This document shows, in pieces, positions 35,524 through 44,591 of a stretch of 64,000 nt of DNA. Each line of letters begins with the position of its first letter. Within the stretch, counting starts at the first letter, position 1. The notes beneath the pieces are model-generated. The model worked only from the letters and a program-made list of their open reading frames with translations, did not search any database and was not told the origin of the DNA. The DNA is from Cellvibrio sp. 79 (lineage in GTDB: Bacteria > Pseudomonadota > Gammaproteobacteria > Pseudomonadales > Cellvibrionaceae): assembly GCA_003056245.1 (NCBI GenBank), contig MVDH01000001.1, positions 987,679 to 1,051,678 of the forward strand, given 5' to 3'. The position numbers and the translations under genes are program-made.

Positions 35524-36924
35524 CTACGAGTTTTTAATTTGTGGTAACAGCGTGCAAAGGTTCAAGCCACCAGCAGGGCGGTTTTCTGCCCAGATACGCC
35601 CTTGGTGTAATGACACGCTGCGTTGGGCAATCGCAAGCCCCAAACCATAACCGCCACTTTCACGCGCGCGAGCTTCGTCGGTCCGGTAAAAAGGTTGGAA
35701 TATATTTTCGAGCGCATCTGCGGGAACCCCTGGTCCCTGATCCATAATTTCCACCCGGTAATATTCCCCATCACCTGTTTCTGATAACTGAACACAGATT
35801 TCAGCGTTAGCAGGGGTATAAAGCAACGCATTACGCAACGTGTTTTCAAATACGCCGACCAGCATGTTGCCGTGGGTCGCAACCAGTGCTTCCTCAAGCG
35901 AGCATTTGAAACGAATGTTAATATTTTTTTCGTAAGCTTCCGCGTGATAATTATCCATCAGCGTTTGCAGCAAGCTAACCAAATCCAGCACATCATCAAG
36001 AACCCAGCTATCTTGACCTTGCACTGGAAGGGTCAGAATATCAGTGATGATATCGTTAAGATAATCGGCTGCCTGTTTGATTCTATCGAGTTCCTGATCA
36101 ACAACACCATTACTGCGTTGCCGCGCTAATGCCAGTGCAATTTGTAATCGCGCCAACGGTGTGCGCAATTCATGGGATACGTCTTTAATCAAACGCTTCT
36201 GTTCTTGCATCGCTTTTTCCAATCGCTCCGTCATGCGATCAAAGTCGCGCCCCAAGGCTGCGATTTCATCTTGACGTCCATGAAATTGATTACCGATGCG
36301 CACACTTAAATCGCCGCGTGCAATTTGTTGGGTTGCTCTCTGCAGCGTATTAATACTACGCGTGAAATGGCGTGCAAGAAAAAAACAGGCGGAGCCACTG
36401 ACGAGAATTGAGACGAGCAATAACGGCCAAATATTATCGAGAAATAATTCCCAGATAATATCGCGGTCCTGGCCTTCATCGCGGCCAGAAGAAATAGTAA
36501 TTAACTTAACGCTATTACCATCATTTAAAGTGATGTAACGGCCAAATAATTTGCGATTGCGGTCCTGCACCTTATCAAACGGGTGTTTTGCGGTGAGGCG
36601 CGGTGCGAGAAACATAACGCCGGGTGGAAGAGGTCGATCAAGCAAGTCACGGTTTTCTTTATCGATCACATAAACAAAACGTGTGGACCAATTGGGCATG
36701 GAACGAAGATCTTGCACCAATTGGCGAGTGTTACGGTTAACTGCATTACCCACCATTTGAAACAATAGTCGCTTGGCTGGGTCGTCATCACTTATTTCAT
36801 TGTTGTGTTGCAGATTGCCATCCGGGGTCATATCAAACCAATGGACGACGATATTAGTACCAACAATGATGGCGGCAGTAATCAACCAAAAAGTAAAAAA
36901 TATTTTTAAATAAAAACGAGTCAT
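35524..36924 (-). CDS. cpxA: Envelope stress sensor kinase (CpxA-like)
   Basis: 466-aa two-component kinase: membrane helix (about 5-27), periplasmic domain, second helix (about 165-188, IWPLLLVSILVSGSACFFLA), HAMP, HisKA with phospho-His in KDVSHELRTPLARLQ, and HATPase with NTLRNALLYTP, DQGPGVP and GGYGLGLAI. It is called CpxA from the family look plus the cpxR and cpxP-like neighbours. Its start overlaps the cpxR stop by 1 nt (TAATG). Confidence 0.88.
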   Translation of the reverse strand: MTRFYLKIFFTFWLITAAIIVGTNIVVHWFDMTPDGNLQHNNEISDDDPAKRLLFQMVGNAVNRNTRQLVQDLRSMPNWSTRFVYVIDKENRDLLDRPLPPGVMFLAPRLTAKHPFDKVQDRNRKLFGRYITLNDGNSVKLITISSGRDEGQDRDIIWELFLDNIWPLLLVSILVSGSACFFLARHFTRSINTLQRATQQIARGDLSVRIGNQFHGRQDEIAALGRDFDRMTERLEKAMQEQKRLIKDVSHELRTPLARLQIALALARQRSNGVVDQELDRIKQAADYLNDIITDILTLPVQGQDSWVLDDVLDLVSLLQTLMDNYHAEAYEKNINIRFKCSLEEALVATHGNMLVGVFENTLRNALLYTPANAEICVQLSETGDGEYYRVEIMDQGPGVPADALENIFQPFYRTDEARARESGGYGLGLAIAQRSVSLHQGRIWAENRPAGGLNLCTLLPQIKNS

Positions 36925-37631
36925 TAATTCAAGGAGTCGTCATCGTTCATGGTCAGCATGTAACCAGCGCCACGCACGTTGATAATCAAATCCTTGGACG
37001 AGCCAGCCGCTGTAATTTTTTTACGAATGTTACTCACGTGCACATCAATGCTGCGATCATAAGGTGTCAGTTTTCGATTCAATGCCTGCTCGGTCATATC
37101 ATCTTTACTAATTACCTGACCGGCGCGGCGAACCAGAATTTCCAGCACGCTGAATTCGGTTCCGGTTAATGGCACTTCCTGATTGTCCCACGTGGTAGTG
37201 CGTGTTCCCAAATGCAGCGAAAGCTTGCCCGAACTGAGGCGTTCGATGTTAGTTGGTGCGGTATCTTTTTGATTAGCTCTGCGCAAAATTGCGCGAATGC
37301 GTGCAACTAGCTCACGCGGATCACAGGGTTTGGATAAATAATCATCTGCACCGATTTCCAGGCCGATAACCCGATCTACAGTATCACCCTTGGCAGTTAG
37401 CATAATCACCGGCGTTTGATTGTGTTGGCGCAGGTTTTTCAGCACATCAAAACCGTTGCGAACAGGCAGCATGACATCCAGGATAATCACGGAATAGCTG
37501 TGTTTAAGAGCCAGCTCCAGCGCTGTTTGGCCATCGAAAGCCGTATCGATCGCGAAACCTTCAGTGTGCAAATATTCGCTAAGCAGTTGACTGAGTTCTT
37601 TATCGTCGTCAATAAGGAGAACCTTGAGCAT
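36924..37631 (-). CDS. cpxR: OmpR-family response regulator (CpxR-like)
   Basis: 235-aa regulator: receiver domain with LLIDDD, phospho-acceptor Asp in VIILDVMLP and Lys in DDYLSKPCDPREL; winged-helix DNA-binding domain with LTGTEFSVLEILVRRAGQVISKDDMTEQAL and YDRSIDVHVSNIRKKI. The start used is ATG at 37631 (MLKVLLIDDDKE); longer in-frame starts run into the promoter region. It activates envelope-stress genes, probably including its divergent cpxP-like neighbour. Confidence 0.92.
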   Translation of the reverse strand: MLKVLLIDDDKELSQLLSEYLHTEGFAIDTAFDGQTALELALKHSYSVIILDVMLPVRNGFDVLKNLRQHNQTPVIMLTAKGDTVDRVIGLEIGADDYLSKPCDPRELVARIRAILRRANQKDTAPTNIERLSSGKLSLHLGTRTTTWDNQEVPLTGTEFSVLEILVRRAGQVISKDDMTEQALNRKLTPYDRSIDVHVSNIRKKITAAGSSKDLIINVRGAGYMLTMNDDDSLN

Positions 37632-37757
37632 AGTGATTTTTCTACCCCTGTTGAATAAGGCGCTGAGTGTGCACCAGCCCCCGATGAGAGTCATGATTCT
37701 TTGGATTTCATTAACCAATCTTAACATTATAGTGACCATAATGAATTCACTGGTTCC

Positions 37758-37799
37758 GGAATACGGAATCCGAGTATCCATCAGGTAACAACACCTGAA
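37758..37799. repeat. Repeats in the cpxR/cpxP divergent spacer
   Basis: CGGAAT occurs twice in tandem (37758-37763 and 37765-37770, 7-bp period). TCAGGT / ACCTGA (37782-37787 and 37794-37799) forms a 6-bp stem with loop AACAAC. No clear GTAAA-N5-GTAAA CpxR box was found here. Confidence 0.35.
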
Positions 37800-37825
37800 T
37801 TTATGATGACCAGAGGAATTTAAGT

Positions 37826-38335
37826 ATGAAATCGTTCAAATTGTTAGCGGGTAGTGTGGTCTTGTTAGGTTCAGTTGCGTTAGCAATTCCAGGTTTTGCC
37901 GGTGAGCATGGCGACAAAGGCGATTGGCAGCATCGCGGTGGTGGTTTTGATGGGCACGGCGGCAAGCGCATTGAAAAACTGCTGGACTTAACCGATGAAC
38001 AAAAAGCCACTTTGAAAACCCAGCGCGAAGCCCAGCAGGATAGTCGTGAAGTACAGCAAGCTAAAATTGCCGGCGCTCGTAAAGCCTTGGCAACTGCTGT
38101 TGAGTCAGGTGCTAACGATGCCGAACTCAATGTATTAGCCGAAACATTGGGAAAATTGCATGCTGAACAGGTGTTGGCTGGCGCTAAAGCGCGTAAAGCC
38201 TTCATCGCTGTTTTGACTGATGAACAAAAGCAAAAGCTGGTAGACCTTAAGGCCAAGCGTGAGGCGCGTCGTGAAGAGCGTAAAGATGCGCGTGAACATC
38301 ATCGCAACAGCTCCAACTCAGCGAATGATGCATAA
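37826..38335 (+). CDS. cpxP: Periplasmic CpxP/Spy-family protein
   Basis: 169-aa helical periplasmic protein with signal peptide (1-25, cleavage after GFA). Two LTxxQ motifs define the family: LTDEQKATLK and LTDEQKQKLV. The mature N-terminus is rich in Gly, His and Asp (GEHGDKGDWQHRGGGFDGHGG), which could bind metal; the C-terminus is Arg/Glu rich. In E. coli CpxP dampens CpxA and handles misfolded proteins, and the divergent layout with cpxRA is the same here. GAGG lies upstream of the ATG. Confidence 0.88.
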   Translation: MKSFKLLAGSVVLLGSVALAIPGFAGEHGDKGDWQHRGGGFDGHGGKRIEKLLDLTDEQKATLKTQREAQQDSREVQQAKIAGARKALATAVESGANDAELNVLAETLGKLHAEQVLAGAKARKAFIAVLTDEQKQKLVDLKAKREARREERKDAREHHRNSSNSANDA

Positions 38336-38359
38336 CCAGTAAATGGTGTGTGGCTCTGG

Positions 38360-38386
38360 AACCCCGGCTTGCCGGGGTTTTTTATT
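38360..38386 (+). terminator. Terminator of the cpxP-like gene
   Basis: AACCCCGGC (38360-38368), TT, GCCGGGGTT (38371-38379), then TTTTATTT. A perfect 9-bp stem with a U-tract. Confidence 0.9.
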
Positions 38387-38517
38387 TGAAGGGATTTTTA
38401 TTTAAAGTGATTTGGGGCATTTTTACTTGCTCCAAAGACCTAATCTTGGGAAAATCCGCGCCGTTTTTAACCATCCTGATTTTTGTAGTTGTTAATTATC
38501 CTGATCCCGAGGTTATT

Positions 38518-39060
38518 GTGGCCCAGATTGGTCTGTTTTTTGGTAGTGATGAAGGCAATACCGAACGCGTTGCCTACCGTATTCAAAAGCGCTTAGGTGA
38601 AGATGTTGTCGAGGTGCGTGATATCGCTGATGTAACCCAACTCGATTTTGCCAATTACGATAAGATTATCCTTGGTATTCCGACATGGGATTTCGGGCAG
38701 ATTCAATCTGATTGGGAAGAATTTTGGGATGATGTTGCTGCGGTGGATTTCTCTGGCAAGCAAGTTGCGCTATTTGGTTTAGGCGATCAGTTTGGCTACG
38801 GGGATTACTTCCTGGATGCAATGGGCATGTTGCACGATGTTATTATCCAGACCGGTCCCGAAATTGTTGGCCATTGGTCAACGGAAGGTTACGAATTTGA
38901 AGCATCCAAAGCAGAAATTTCCGGTGCCGGGATGTTCGTTGGTTTGGCTTTGGATGAAGACCAGCAGGAGAATTTAACGGCAGATCGCCTGAATCGCTGG
39001 TGCACACAAATTCACGGTGAGTTTGGTTTAAGTACGCCGATCGAATTATTGGATGATTAA
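38518..39060 (+). CDS. fldB: Flavodoxin (long-chain)
   Basis: 180-aa FMN electron carrier. The FMN phosphate loop is FFGSDEGNTE, then ILGIPTWDFGQIQSDWEEFWDD (Trp flanking FMN) and LFGLGDQFGYGDYFLDAMG (Tyr flanking FMN). The insertion typical of long-chain flavodoxins is present. The start is GTG at 38518 with GAGG 5-8 nt upstream; the ATG at 38350 would read through the preceding terminator and add 56 residues that look nothing like the family. FldA/FldB assignment is uncertain. Confidence 0.92.
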   Translation: MAQIGLFFGSDEGNTERVAYRIQKRLGEDVVEVRDIADVTQLDFANYDKIILGIPTWDFGQIQSDWEEFWDDVAAVDFSGKQVALFGLGDQFGYGDYFLDAMGMLHDVIIQTGPEIVGHWSTEGYEFEASKAEISGAGMFVGLALDEDQQENLTADRLNRWCTQIHGEFGLSTPIELLDD

Positions 39061-39080
39061 TTCCAATCCGGTTTTACAAA

Positions 39081-39111
39081 AAAGGGCACCTTTGGGTGCC
39101 CTTTGTTTTTC
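39081..39111. terminator. Bidirectional terminator between flavodoxin gene and cmoB
   Basis: AAAGGGCACC (39081-39090), loop TTTG, GGTGCCCTTT (39095-39104), then GTTTTT. A perfect 10-bp stem between convergent genes. Confidence 0.88.
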
Positions 39112-39135
39112 TGTCAAACAATAAAATAAAAACAA

Positions 39136-40113
39136 TTATGCTTCAGCAACAAAAACCGCACGAATTGGTGCCGGGTGGCCTTCGACAGTGAGCGCTTGAT
39201 TTTCTGGATGTAGAAACTCCGGCAATGAATGGAAACGCATCCAATCTGTTGCGCGTTGCTCTTCTGTGGTTGTCGGGCATACGTCTACGACACGCGGATT
39301 ACTGAATCCCATTTTGCGCAACCAGGAAATCATCGTATCGCAGCTCGGCAGAAACCACACATTATTCATCATGCCGTAACGCCCCTCGGGAACTAAAACA
39401 TCACCGGACTTTCCATCGATTACCAGTGTTTCCAGCACTAATTGCCCGCCAGGGCTTAATGTATTTTTTAACTCCAATAAATGATCTATCGGCGAGCGGC
39501 GATGATAAAAAACTCCCATGGAAAATACGGTATCAAACGCTTGCAATTTTTCTGGTAAGTCTTCGATACTTAATGGCAAAACATCAATTGGATAATTACT
39601 TCCCGCAAAATGTTTGATCATGTGGAATTGCACAATAAAGCGTGGTGATGGATCGATCCCGATCACACGTTTTGCACCGGCACCCAGCATGCGCCAGCAG
39701 TGATAACCATTGCCGCAACCAACATCCAGAATCAAGCGATCTTTTAATGGAGCGAGATGCGGTAAAACGCGATCCCACTTCCAATCAGAGCGCCATTCAG
39801 TGTCGATATGAATATCGTGAACAAAATAAGGGCCTTTACGCCACGGGATTAATTCCTGTAGCACGGATTTAATTTTTGCACGCGTATTTTCATCGCAATC
39901 AGTTGTTTGCCCAATTCGCACTTCATTATTGAGTTCAATAAAACTGGCATTGGCCTCCGGTAATTTCTCCAGCGATATTTTCCATCCAGGTAAATCGCCG
40001 TAGCGCTTTTCACAAAGTCCTGCTGCAATTTGCGTCGGCAATTTTTCGGCCCACGCAGAGAGATGAGTATTTTTTAATGCTTGAAGCAAATGATCATAGT
40101 TAATGCGAGTCAC
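39136..40113 (-). CDS. cmoB: tRNA U34 carboxymethyltransferase
   Basis: 325-aa enzyme transferring a carboxymethyl group from carboxy-SAM to 5-hydroxyuridine-34. Family marks: LIPWRKGPY, HIDTEWRSDWKWDRVLPHL, LDVGCGNGYHCWRMLGAG, DTVFSMGVFYHRRSP and LETLVIDG. The start is GTG at 40113. cmoA, whose product makes the cofactor, lies 27 bp upstream on the same strand, so the two make a functional operon for cmo5U wobble modification. Confidence 0.96.
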   Translation of the reverse strand: MTRINYDHLLQALKNTHLSAWAEKLPTQIAAGLCEKRYGDLPGWKISLEKLPEANASFIELNNEVRIGQTTDCDENTRAKIKSVLQELIPWRKGPYFVHDIHIDTEWRSDWKWDRVLPHLAPLKDRLILDVGCGNGYHCWRMLGAGAKRVIGIDPSPRFIVQFHMIKHFAGSNYPIDVLPLSIEDLPEKLQAFDTVFSMGVFYHRRSPIDHLLELKNTLSPGGQLVLETLVIDGKSGDVLVPEGRYGMMNNVWFLPSCDTMISWLRKMGFSNPRVVDVCPTTTEEQRATDWMRFHSLPEFLHPENQALTVEGHPAPIRAVFVAEA

Positions 40114-40140
40114 AGGCGAGTAACCTTATTGAGCGATAAG

Positions 40141-40875
40141 TTATTTGATAGCAATAATTGATGCAAAATTAAAACATTGAAACCAGACATCCACGCTACT
40201 AAAACCAGCATCGCGTAAACGCTGGCGATGAGTATCCAGTGTTTCAGGAATCAAATAATCTTCAATGGCACTACGCTTTTGGGCAATTTCCAAATCGCTG
40301 TAACCATTAGCGCGCTTAAAGTTATGATGCAGCTCGGTCATCAATTGCTGGTGTGGTTCATCATCAAAGACCACTTTTTCAGAGAGAATTAAAACTCCTC
40401 CCATATTCAAACCATTGCAAATATTTTGCAATACTTCCAATCGCTCATCAGTTGCAATAAATTGCAGCGTGAAATTCAGAACGGCCATTGACGCATTTTC
40501 AACTTTTATCGCTTGAATTGCTGACTCCACTAACTCAACAGCCACTTCACCACTGTCTGCGGCAATAACTTGTTGGCAACGCGCAATCATTGCCGCTGAA
40601 TTATCAACCCCGATAATTTTGCAATTTGCTGCATGAATGCGATGGCGCATTGCTAACGTTGCAGCGCCCAGCGAACAGCCCAGGTCATAGCAATGGCTAT
40701 CGGCTTGTGCGTAGCGCTCGGCAAGATTACCAATCATATTAATAATGGTGGCGTACCCCGGCACTGAGCGTTTGATCATATCGGGAAAAACATCCACCAC
40801 ACGTTGGTCAAACGCAAAGCGACTGACCTCCGACAGAGGATTGGCGTAAATAGTGTCTGCTTGGTTTTTTTGCAT
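40141..40875 (-). CDS. cmoA: Carboxy-S-adenosyl-L-methionine synthase
   Basis: 244-aa SAM-dependent enzyme that converts SAM and prephenate to carboxy-SAM for CmoB. Landmarks: [37 protein letters not shown] (SAM loop), VLNFTLQFI and [10 protein letters not shown]. Normal family length. The ATG at 40875 is well supported. It is divergent from the EAL-CBS-GGDEF gene over 201 bp. Confidence 0.96.
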   Translation of the reverse strand: MQKNQADTIYANPLSEVSRFAFDQRVVDVFPDMIKRSVPGYATIINMIGNLAERYAQADSHCYDLGCSLGAATLAMRHRIHAANCKIIGVDNSAAMIARCQQVIAADSGEVAVELVESAIQAIKVENASMAVLNFTLQFIATDERLEVLQNICNGLNMGGVLILSEKVVFDDEPHQQLMTELHHNFKRANGYSDLEIAQKRSAIEDYLIPETLDTHRQRLRDAGFSSVDVWFQCFNFASIIAIK

Positions 40876-41076
40876 GATGATGACTGGTTTGCGTTGTTAA
40901 TTAAGAGGATTGCGAAAAGATTGCATTGTACCTCTCGCAGGGAATGACAACAAATTCCTGTTTTCATAAAACTGTCATATTTCCCGACGAATATCTGTAG
41001 CCTGATTTGTTTATAGGGTTTTGCCCGGCGTAGCCGAGGCGAGCAACTGTCTTATTCCTGTTAAAAGTTATTATTT

Positions 41077-42846
41077 ATGTCTTTGCAGAGCACTGTGTTT
41101 ACTCAAATCACGCTGCAAAAGGAATTACGTCGTCTTATTGAATTTAAACTCCTCAAACCGGTATTCCAGCCGATTATGGCATTGGAAAATCCGCGCATTA
41201 TTGGTTATGAAGCCCTTATCCGCGGGCCGGAAGGCAGTCCGCTGCAATTTCCTGACAAGTTATTCGAAGTGGCTCGCGAATCCCGTTTGCTTGCGAGCCT
41301 CGAATTTGCTTGTCGGGAAGTTTCCTGCGAGCGTTTCGCTGAATTGGATTTGCCGGGCAAACTGTTCCTGAATATGAGTCCCATAGCATTTACAGATAGC
41401 CAGTATCGCGATGGTGTTACGCGCGAAATATTGCAACGAGTGGGATTGAGCGCAGAGCGGGTGGTCTTTGAGTTAACAGAAAGCCAACCGTTGGATGAGT
41501 TGGATTTATTACGTGCCGCATCCGATCATTTTCAACGGCAGGGTTTTGCAGTTGCGTTAGACGATTTGGGGGCAGGTTATGCCGGTTTGCGTGTATGGAG
41601 CGAGTTGCGTCCGGACTACGTAAAAATCGATCGCCACTTTATTTCCGGTATTGATAAGGACCCGGTAAAGCGCGAATTTGTTCGCGCTATGTTGGATATC
41701 GCCCATCGTATCGGCCACAAGGCAATTGCCGAAGGCATTGAAACTGAGGCGGAGTTTGCAACTTTGCTGGCGATGGGAGTTGAATATGCGCAGGGTTATT
41801 TTATCGCCCGTCCGCAATCTGTTCCGCCGATGCAACTGCCCCCAAATATTATTAATCTTGCCGGCTTTTCGCAGCGTCTCCAGCAAGATCATTTCGTACG
41901 CACCGTTGGCGAAATCGTGGTTGATTCGGTGCAAGTTGCACCCGACGTACTCGCTGAAAATCTGGTAAAAATGTTTCGCGCTGACGTGCGCTTAAACTGT
42001 GTTCCTGTTGTTGACGGTGATCAACCATTGGGAATGGTTAGCAGGGCAGAGATATTGAACATTTTCTCGCGTCGTTTTGCGCACGAACTTTATGCACAAA
42101 AATCAATTAAAGAGTTTATTAGCCCGTCATCGATTATTGTGGATATAAGTGCAGATTTAAAATCTGTGGGGCAACTTATCAGCGAAGATCCACAGCAGAA
42201 TTTGAGCGTGGACTTCATCGTTGCGGAAGATGGAAGATATCGCGGTGTTGGCAAAGTAAGGGATTTATTGCGTTCGATTACTGAGGAAAAATTACGTATT
42301 GCCCGTCATAGCAATCCGTTAACCCAGTTGCCAGGCAATGTTCCGCTTTACGAATGGGTTGATCATTTGCTGCTTCAAAAAAAGGAATTTGTTGTTGCCT
42401 ATTGCGATATTAACCATTTCAAACCTTTTAATGATGCATTTGGTTACGGTGCAGGTGATGAAGTCATTTTATTGTTGAGTCGAATTCTTTGTGCTGCGGT
42501 AGATTCCCGACAGGATTTTGTCGGGCACGTTGGCGGGGACGATTTTATTGTGGTGTTTTGTAGCGCGAATTGGCAGCAGCGTTGTGAAACGATATTGAAT
42601 GAATTTTCTTCAGTTAGTATTAATTTATTATCCGAAACACAAATGAACTACTGGAGTTATGATCGCCAGGGGCACCGCCAGAAATTTGGTCCGCTCACGC
42701 TGGCAATTGGTTGCGTCAGTCCGGATGTTGATGCATGCAAAACCCATCATCAGGTTTCCCAGTTGCTGGCTGATGCAAAGCACAGTGCAAAAATACAGGG
42801 CGGCAACCAATTATTTTATTCGCGCCGCCGTACTCCACCCATATAA
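41077..42846 (+). CDS. EAL-CBS-GGDEF c-di-GMP signalling protein
   Basis: 589-aa cytoplasmic protein with reversed domain order. The N-terminal EAL (about 1-250) keeps EALIRG, NMSP, ELTES, DDLGAGYAGL, VKIDRHF and EGIE, so phosphodiesterase activity is expected. A CBS pair (about 265-400) may sense adenine nucleotides. The C-terminal GGDEF (about 405-589) begins NPLTQLPGN, but its active-site loop is GGDDF and the I-site position reads SRQD; cyclase activity is doubtful. The family is known in pseudomonads and relatives. The ribosome-binding site is weak. Confidence 0.92.
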   Translation: MSLQSTVFTQITLQKELRRLIEFKLLKPVFQPIMALENPRIIGYEALIRGPEGSPLQFPDKLFEVARESRLLASLEFACREVSCERFAELDLPGKLFLNMSPIAFTDSQYRDGVTREILQRVGLSAERVVFELTESQPLDELDLLRAASDHFQRQGFAVALDDLGAGYAGLRVWSELRPDYVKIDRHFISGIDKDPVKREFVRAMLDIAHRIGHKAIAEGIETEAEFATLLAMGVEYAQGYFIARPQSVPPMQLPPNIINLAGFSQRLQQDHFVRTVGEIVVDSVQVAPDVLAENLVKMFRADVRLNCVPVVDGDQPLGMVSRAEILNIFSRRFAHELYAQKSIKEFISPSSIIVDISADLKSVGQLISEDPQQNLSVDFIVAEDGRYRGVGKVRDLLRSITEEKLRIARHSNPLTQLPGNVPLYEWVDHLLLQKKEFVVAYCDINHFKPFNDAFGYGAGDEVILLLSRILCAAVDSRQDFVGHVGGDDFIVVFCSANWQQRCETILNEFSSVSINLLSETQMNYWSYDRQGHRQKFGPLTLAIGCVSPDVDACKTHHQVSQLLADAKHSAKIQGGNQLFYSRRRTPPI

Positions 42847-42942
42847 ATGCCCTACAAAACCGCTGTTTATCGCGATTGGAGGGCTAGCAGGCCGCCAATA
42901 CTCAGCTATCCTTAGTCTGATTTCCCCTAAGGAGGTGGACGA

Positions 42943-44589
42943 ATGGCTGATCTTGGCTATTACAAGATGCATGCGTTGATTATCGATGACTTCGAGAATT
43001 TTCGTGGCACGCTCTACAAAATGCTAATGGATTTGGGTATTGGCAATGTGGACTCAGCAGCAACTGGCGAGGAGGCGTTGCGCTTTTGTAAGTCGCGCGC
43101 CTACGATTTAATACTCTGCGACAATAATCTGGGCAAAGGTAAAAGTGGCCAACAAGTGTTGGAAGAGCTTCGCTCAACACCGAACCATTGCTCGGATAGT
43201 CTGTTTATTCTGGTTTCGGCCGAGAGCAGCAAGAGCATTATTATGGCGGCTTACGATTATGAGCCTGATGCTTATCTTGCAAAACCCATTACTCCCAAAG
43301 CATTGGATCAACGTTTAAGTCGTTTGATCGAGCAGCGCGTCGAATTAAAAACGGTGCAGATGGCCCAAAAAGCCGGTGATTCAGCGGGTGCTATTAATGC
43401 ATGCAAAGATTTGATTGCGAAAAGTAGCCGTTACACCAATAGCTGCCAGAAAATCCTGGCGCAGTTGTATCTCGATAATAAAGAAATTAATAAAGCGGAA
43501 GAAATATATCGCGCTGTCCTGGATGTGCGTGAATTGGAATGGGCGCAATTAGGTATGGTGAAAACCAAGCTGGCCCAGGATGATTTATTGGGGGCACAGC
43601 AATGGTTGGAAAACCTTCTCCAGTCAAATCCGTTGTGCATGAAAGCGTATGATTTACAGGCTGAAGTTTTTAAACAGCAAAATGATCTGGACGGTTTGCA
43701 AAATATTTTGCAAAAGGCGACGGAATTATCACCCCTGTCTATTTTGCGCCAGCAAGCATTAGGTGACGTTGCCCAGCAAAATAATGATTTGGTCACTGCC
43801 ACGAATGCATTAAAACGTGCAGTCAAACTGGGTGAACATTCCTGTTTTGATAAAGCTTCCGTTCACGCCCAATTTGCGCAATCGACAATCGATTTATTTT
43901 CTATCGATAAAGAGCTTGCAAAACCATTGGTGCGCGAGGCGATTAACTGTGTCAGCAATATGGAAGAAAATTTTGGCAAATCCAGTTTGCGCAAAGTTGA
44001 GTCGCTATTGTTAGAGAGCCAATTACAAGTGTGTAATGGCGATCAGCGTCGCGCGCAGGATGCGCTCATCAGCGCCCAGTCCACATTGGGGAATACCAGT
44101 GATGAATCCGCCCTGGATGTACAAATTGAAATGATACGGGCATTACGTTTGTTGGGGAAAAACGATGAAGCTCAGGGATATTTGACAGAATTACTTCAGC
44201 GTTACGCCGGGAACGAAGATAAATTACAAAAACTGGATGTGCTGCTTGATGAGCCGCGCAGCGAAAAAAATAAATTAATGGTGGCAGAAATAAATAAGAA
44301 AGGTATATCCCTTTATAATGCGAAAGATTTTTCTGCAGCCGCAGACGCATTCAAGACGGCATTGCAGAAACTACCAAATCACCTGGGTTTGCGGCTGAAT
44401 TACGTGCAGGCCATGATCGATAAATTGAGAATCAGGTTTGATAAATCTGTTAGCGAAAAAATCCAGCAAACATTCACCAAAACCAATGCCATGATTTCGC
44501 AACAGCACCCGCAATATCAACGCTATCGCCAATTGAATGATGTCTACAACGGCTTGGTTCGGGCCAACGAAAAAGACAACCGAGGTTAA
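42943..44589 (+). CDS. Response regulator with receiver and TPR domains
   Basis: 548-aa protein. The receiver (about 9-125) has acidic D15/D16, phospho-acceptor D60 (ILCDNNLGKGKSG, not the usual DxxMP), S92 and K114. TPR-like helical repeats fill the rest (about 140-540). No DNA-binding or enzymatic output domain exists, so output is by protein-protein contact. AAGGAGG upstream of the ATG is the strongest ribosome-binding site in the window. The kinase gene begins 2 nt after the stop, which marks the cognate pair. The partner bound by the TPRs is unknown. Confidence 0.9.
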   Translation: MADLGYYKMHALIIDDFENFRGTLYKMLMDLGIGNVDSAATGEEALRFCKSRAYDLILCDNNLGKGKSGQQVLEELRSTPNHCSDSLFILVSAESSKSIIMAAYDYEPDAYLAKPITPKALDQRLSRLIEQRVELKTVQMAQKAGDSAGAINACKDLIAKSSRYTNSCQKILAQLYLDNKEINKAEEIYRAVLDVRELEWAQLGMVKTKLAQDDLLGAQQWLENLLQSNPLCMKAYDLQAEVFKQQNDLDGLQNILQKATELSPLSILRQQALGDVAQQNNDLVTATNALKRAVKLGEHSCFDKASVHAQFAQSTIDLFSIDKELAKPLVREAINCVSNMEENFGKSSLRKVESLLLESQLQVCNGDQRRAQDALISAQSTLGNTSDESALDVQIEMIRALRLLGKNDEAQGYLTELLQRYAGNEDKLQKLDVLLDEPRSEKNKLMVAEINKKGISLYNAKDFSAAADAFKTALQKLPNHLGLRLNYVQAMIDKLRIRFDKSVSEKIQQTFTKTNAMISQQHPQYQRYRQLNDVYNGLVRANEKDNRG

Positions 44590-44591
44590 TC

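Noticed and set aside
38350-38517. N-terminal extension of the flavodoxin reading frame
   Set aside because: It would start inside the spacer before the cpxP terminator and run through it. The 56 extra residues are not flavodoxin-like, while GTG 38518 has a good ribosome-binding site.
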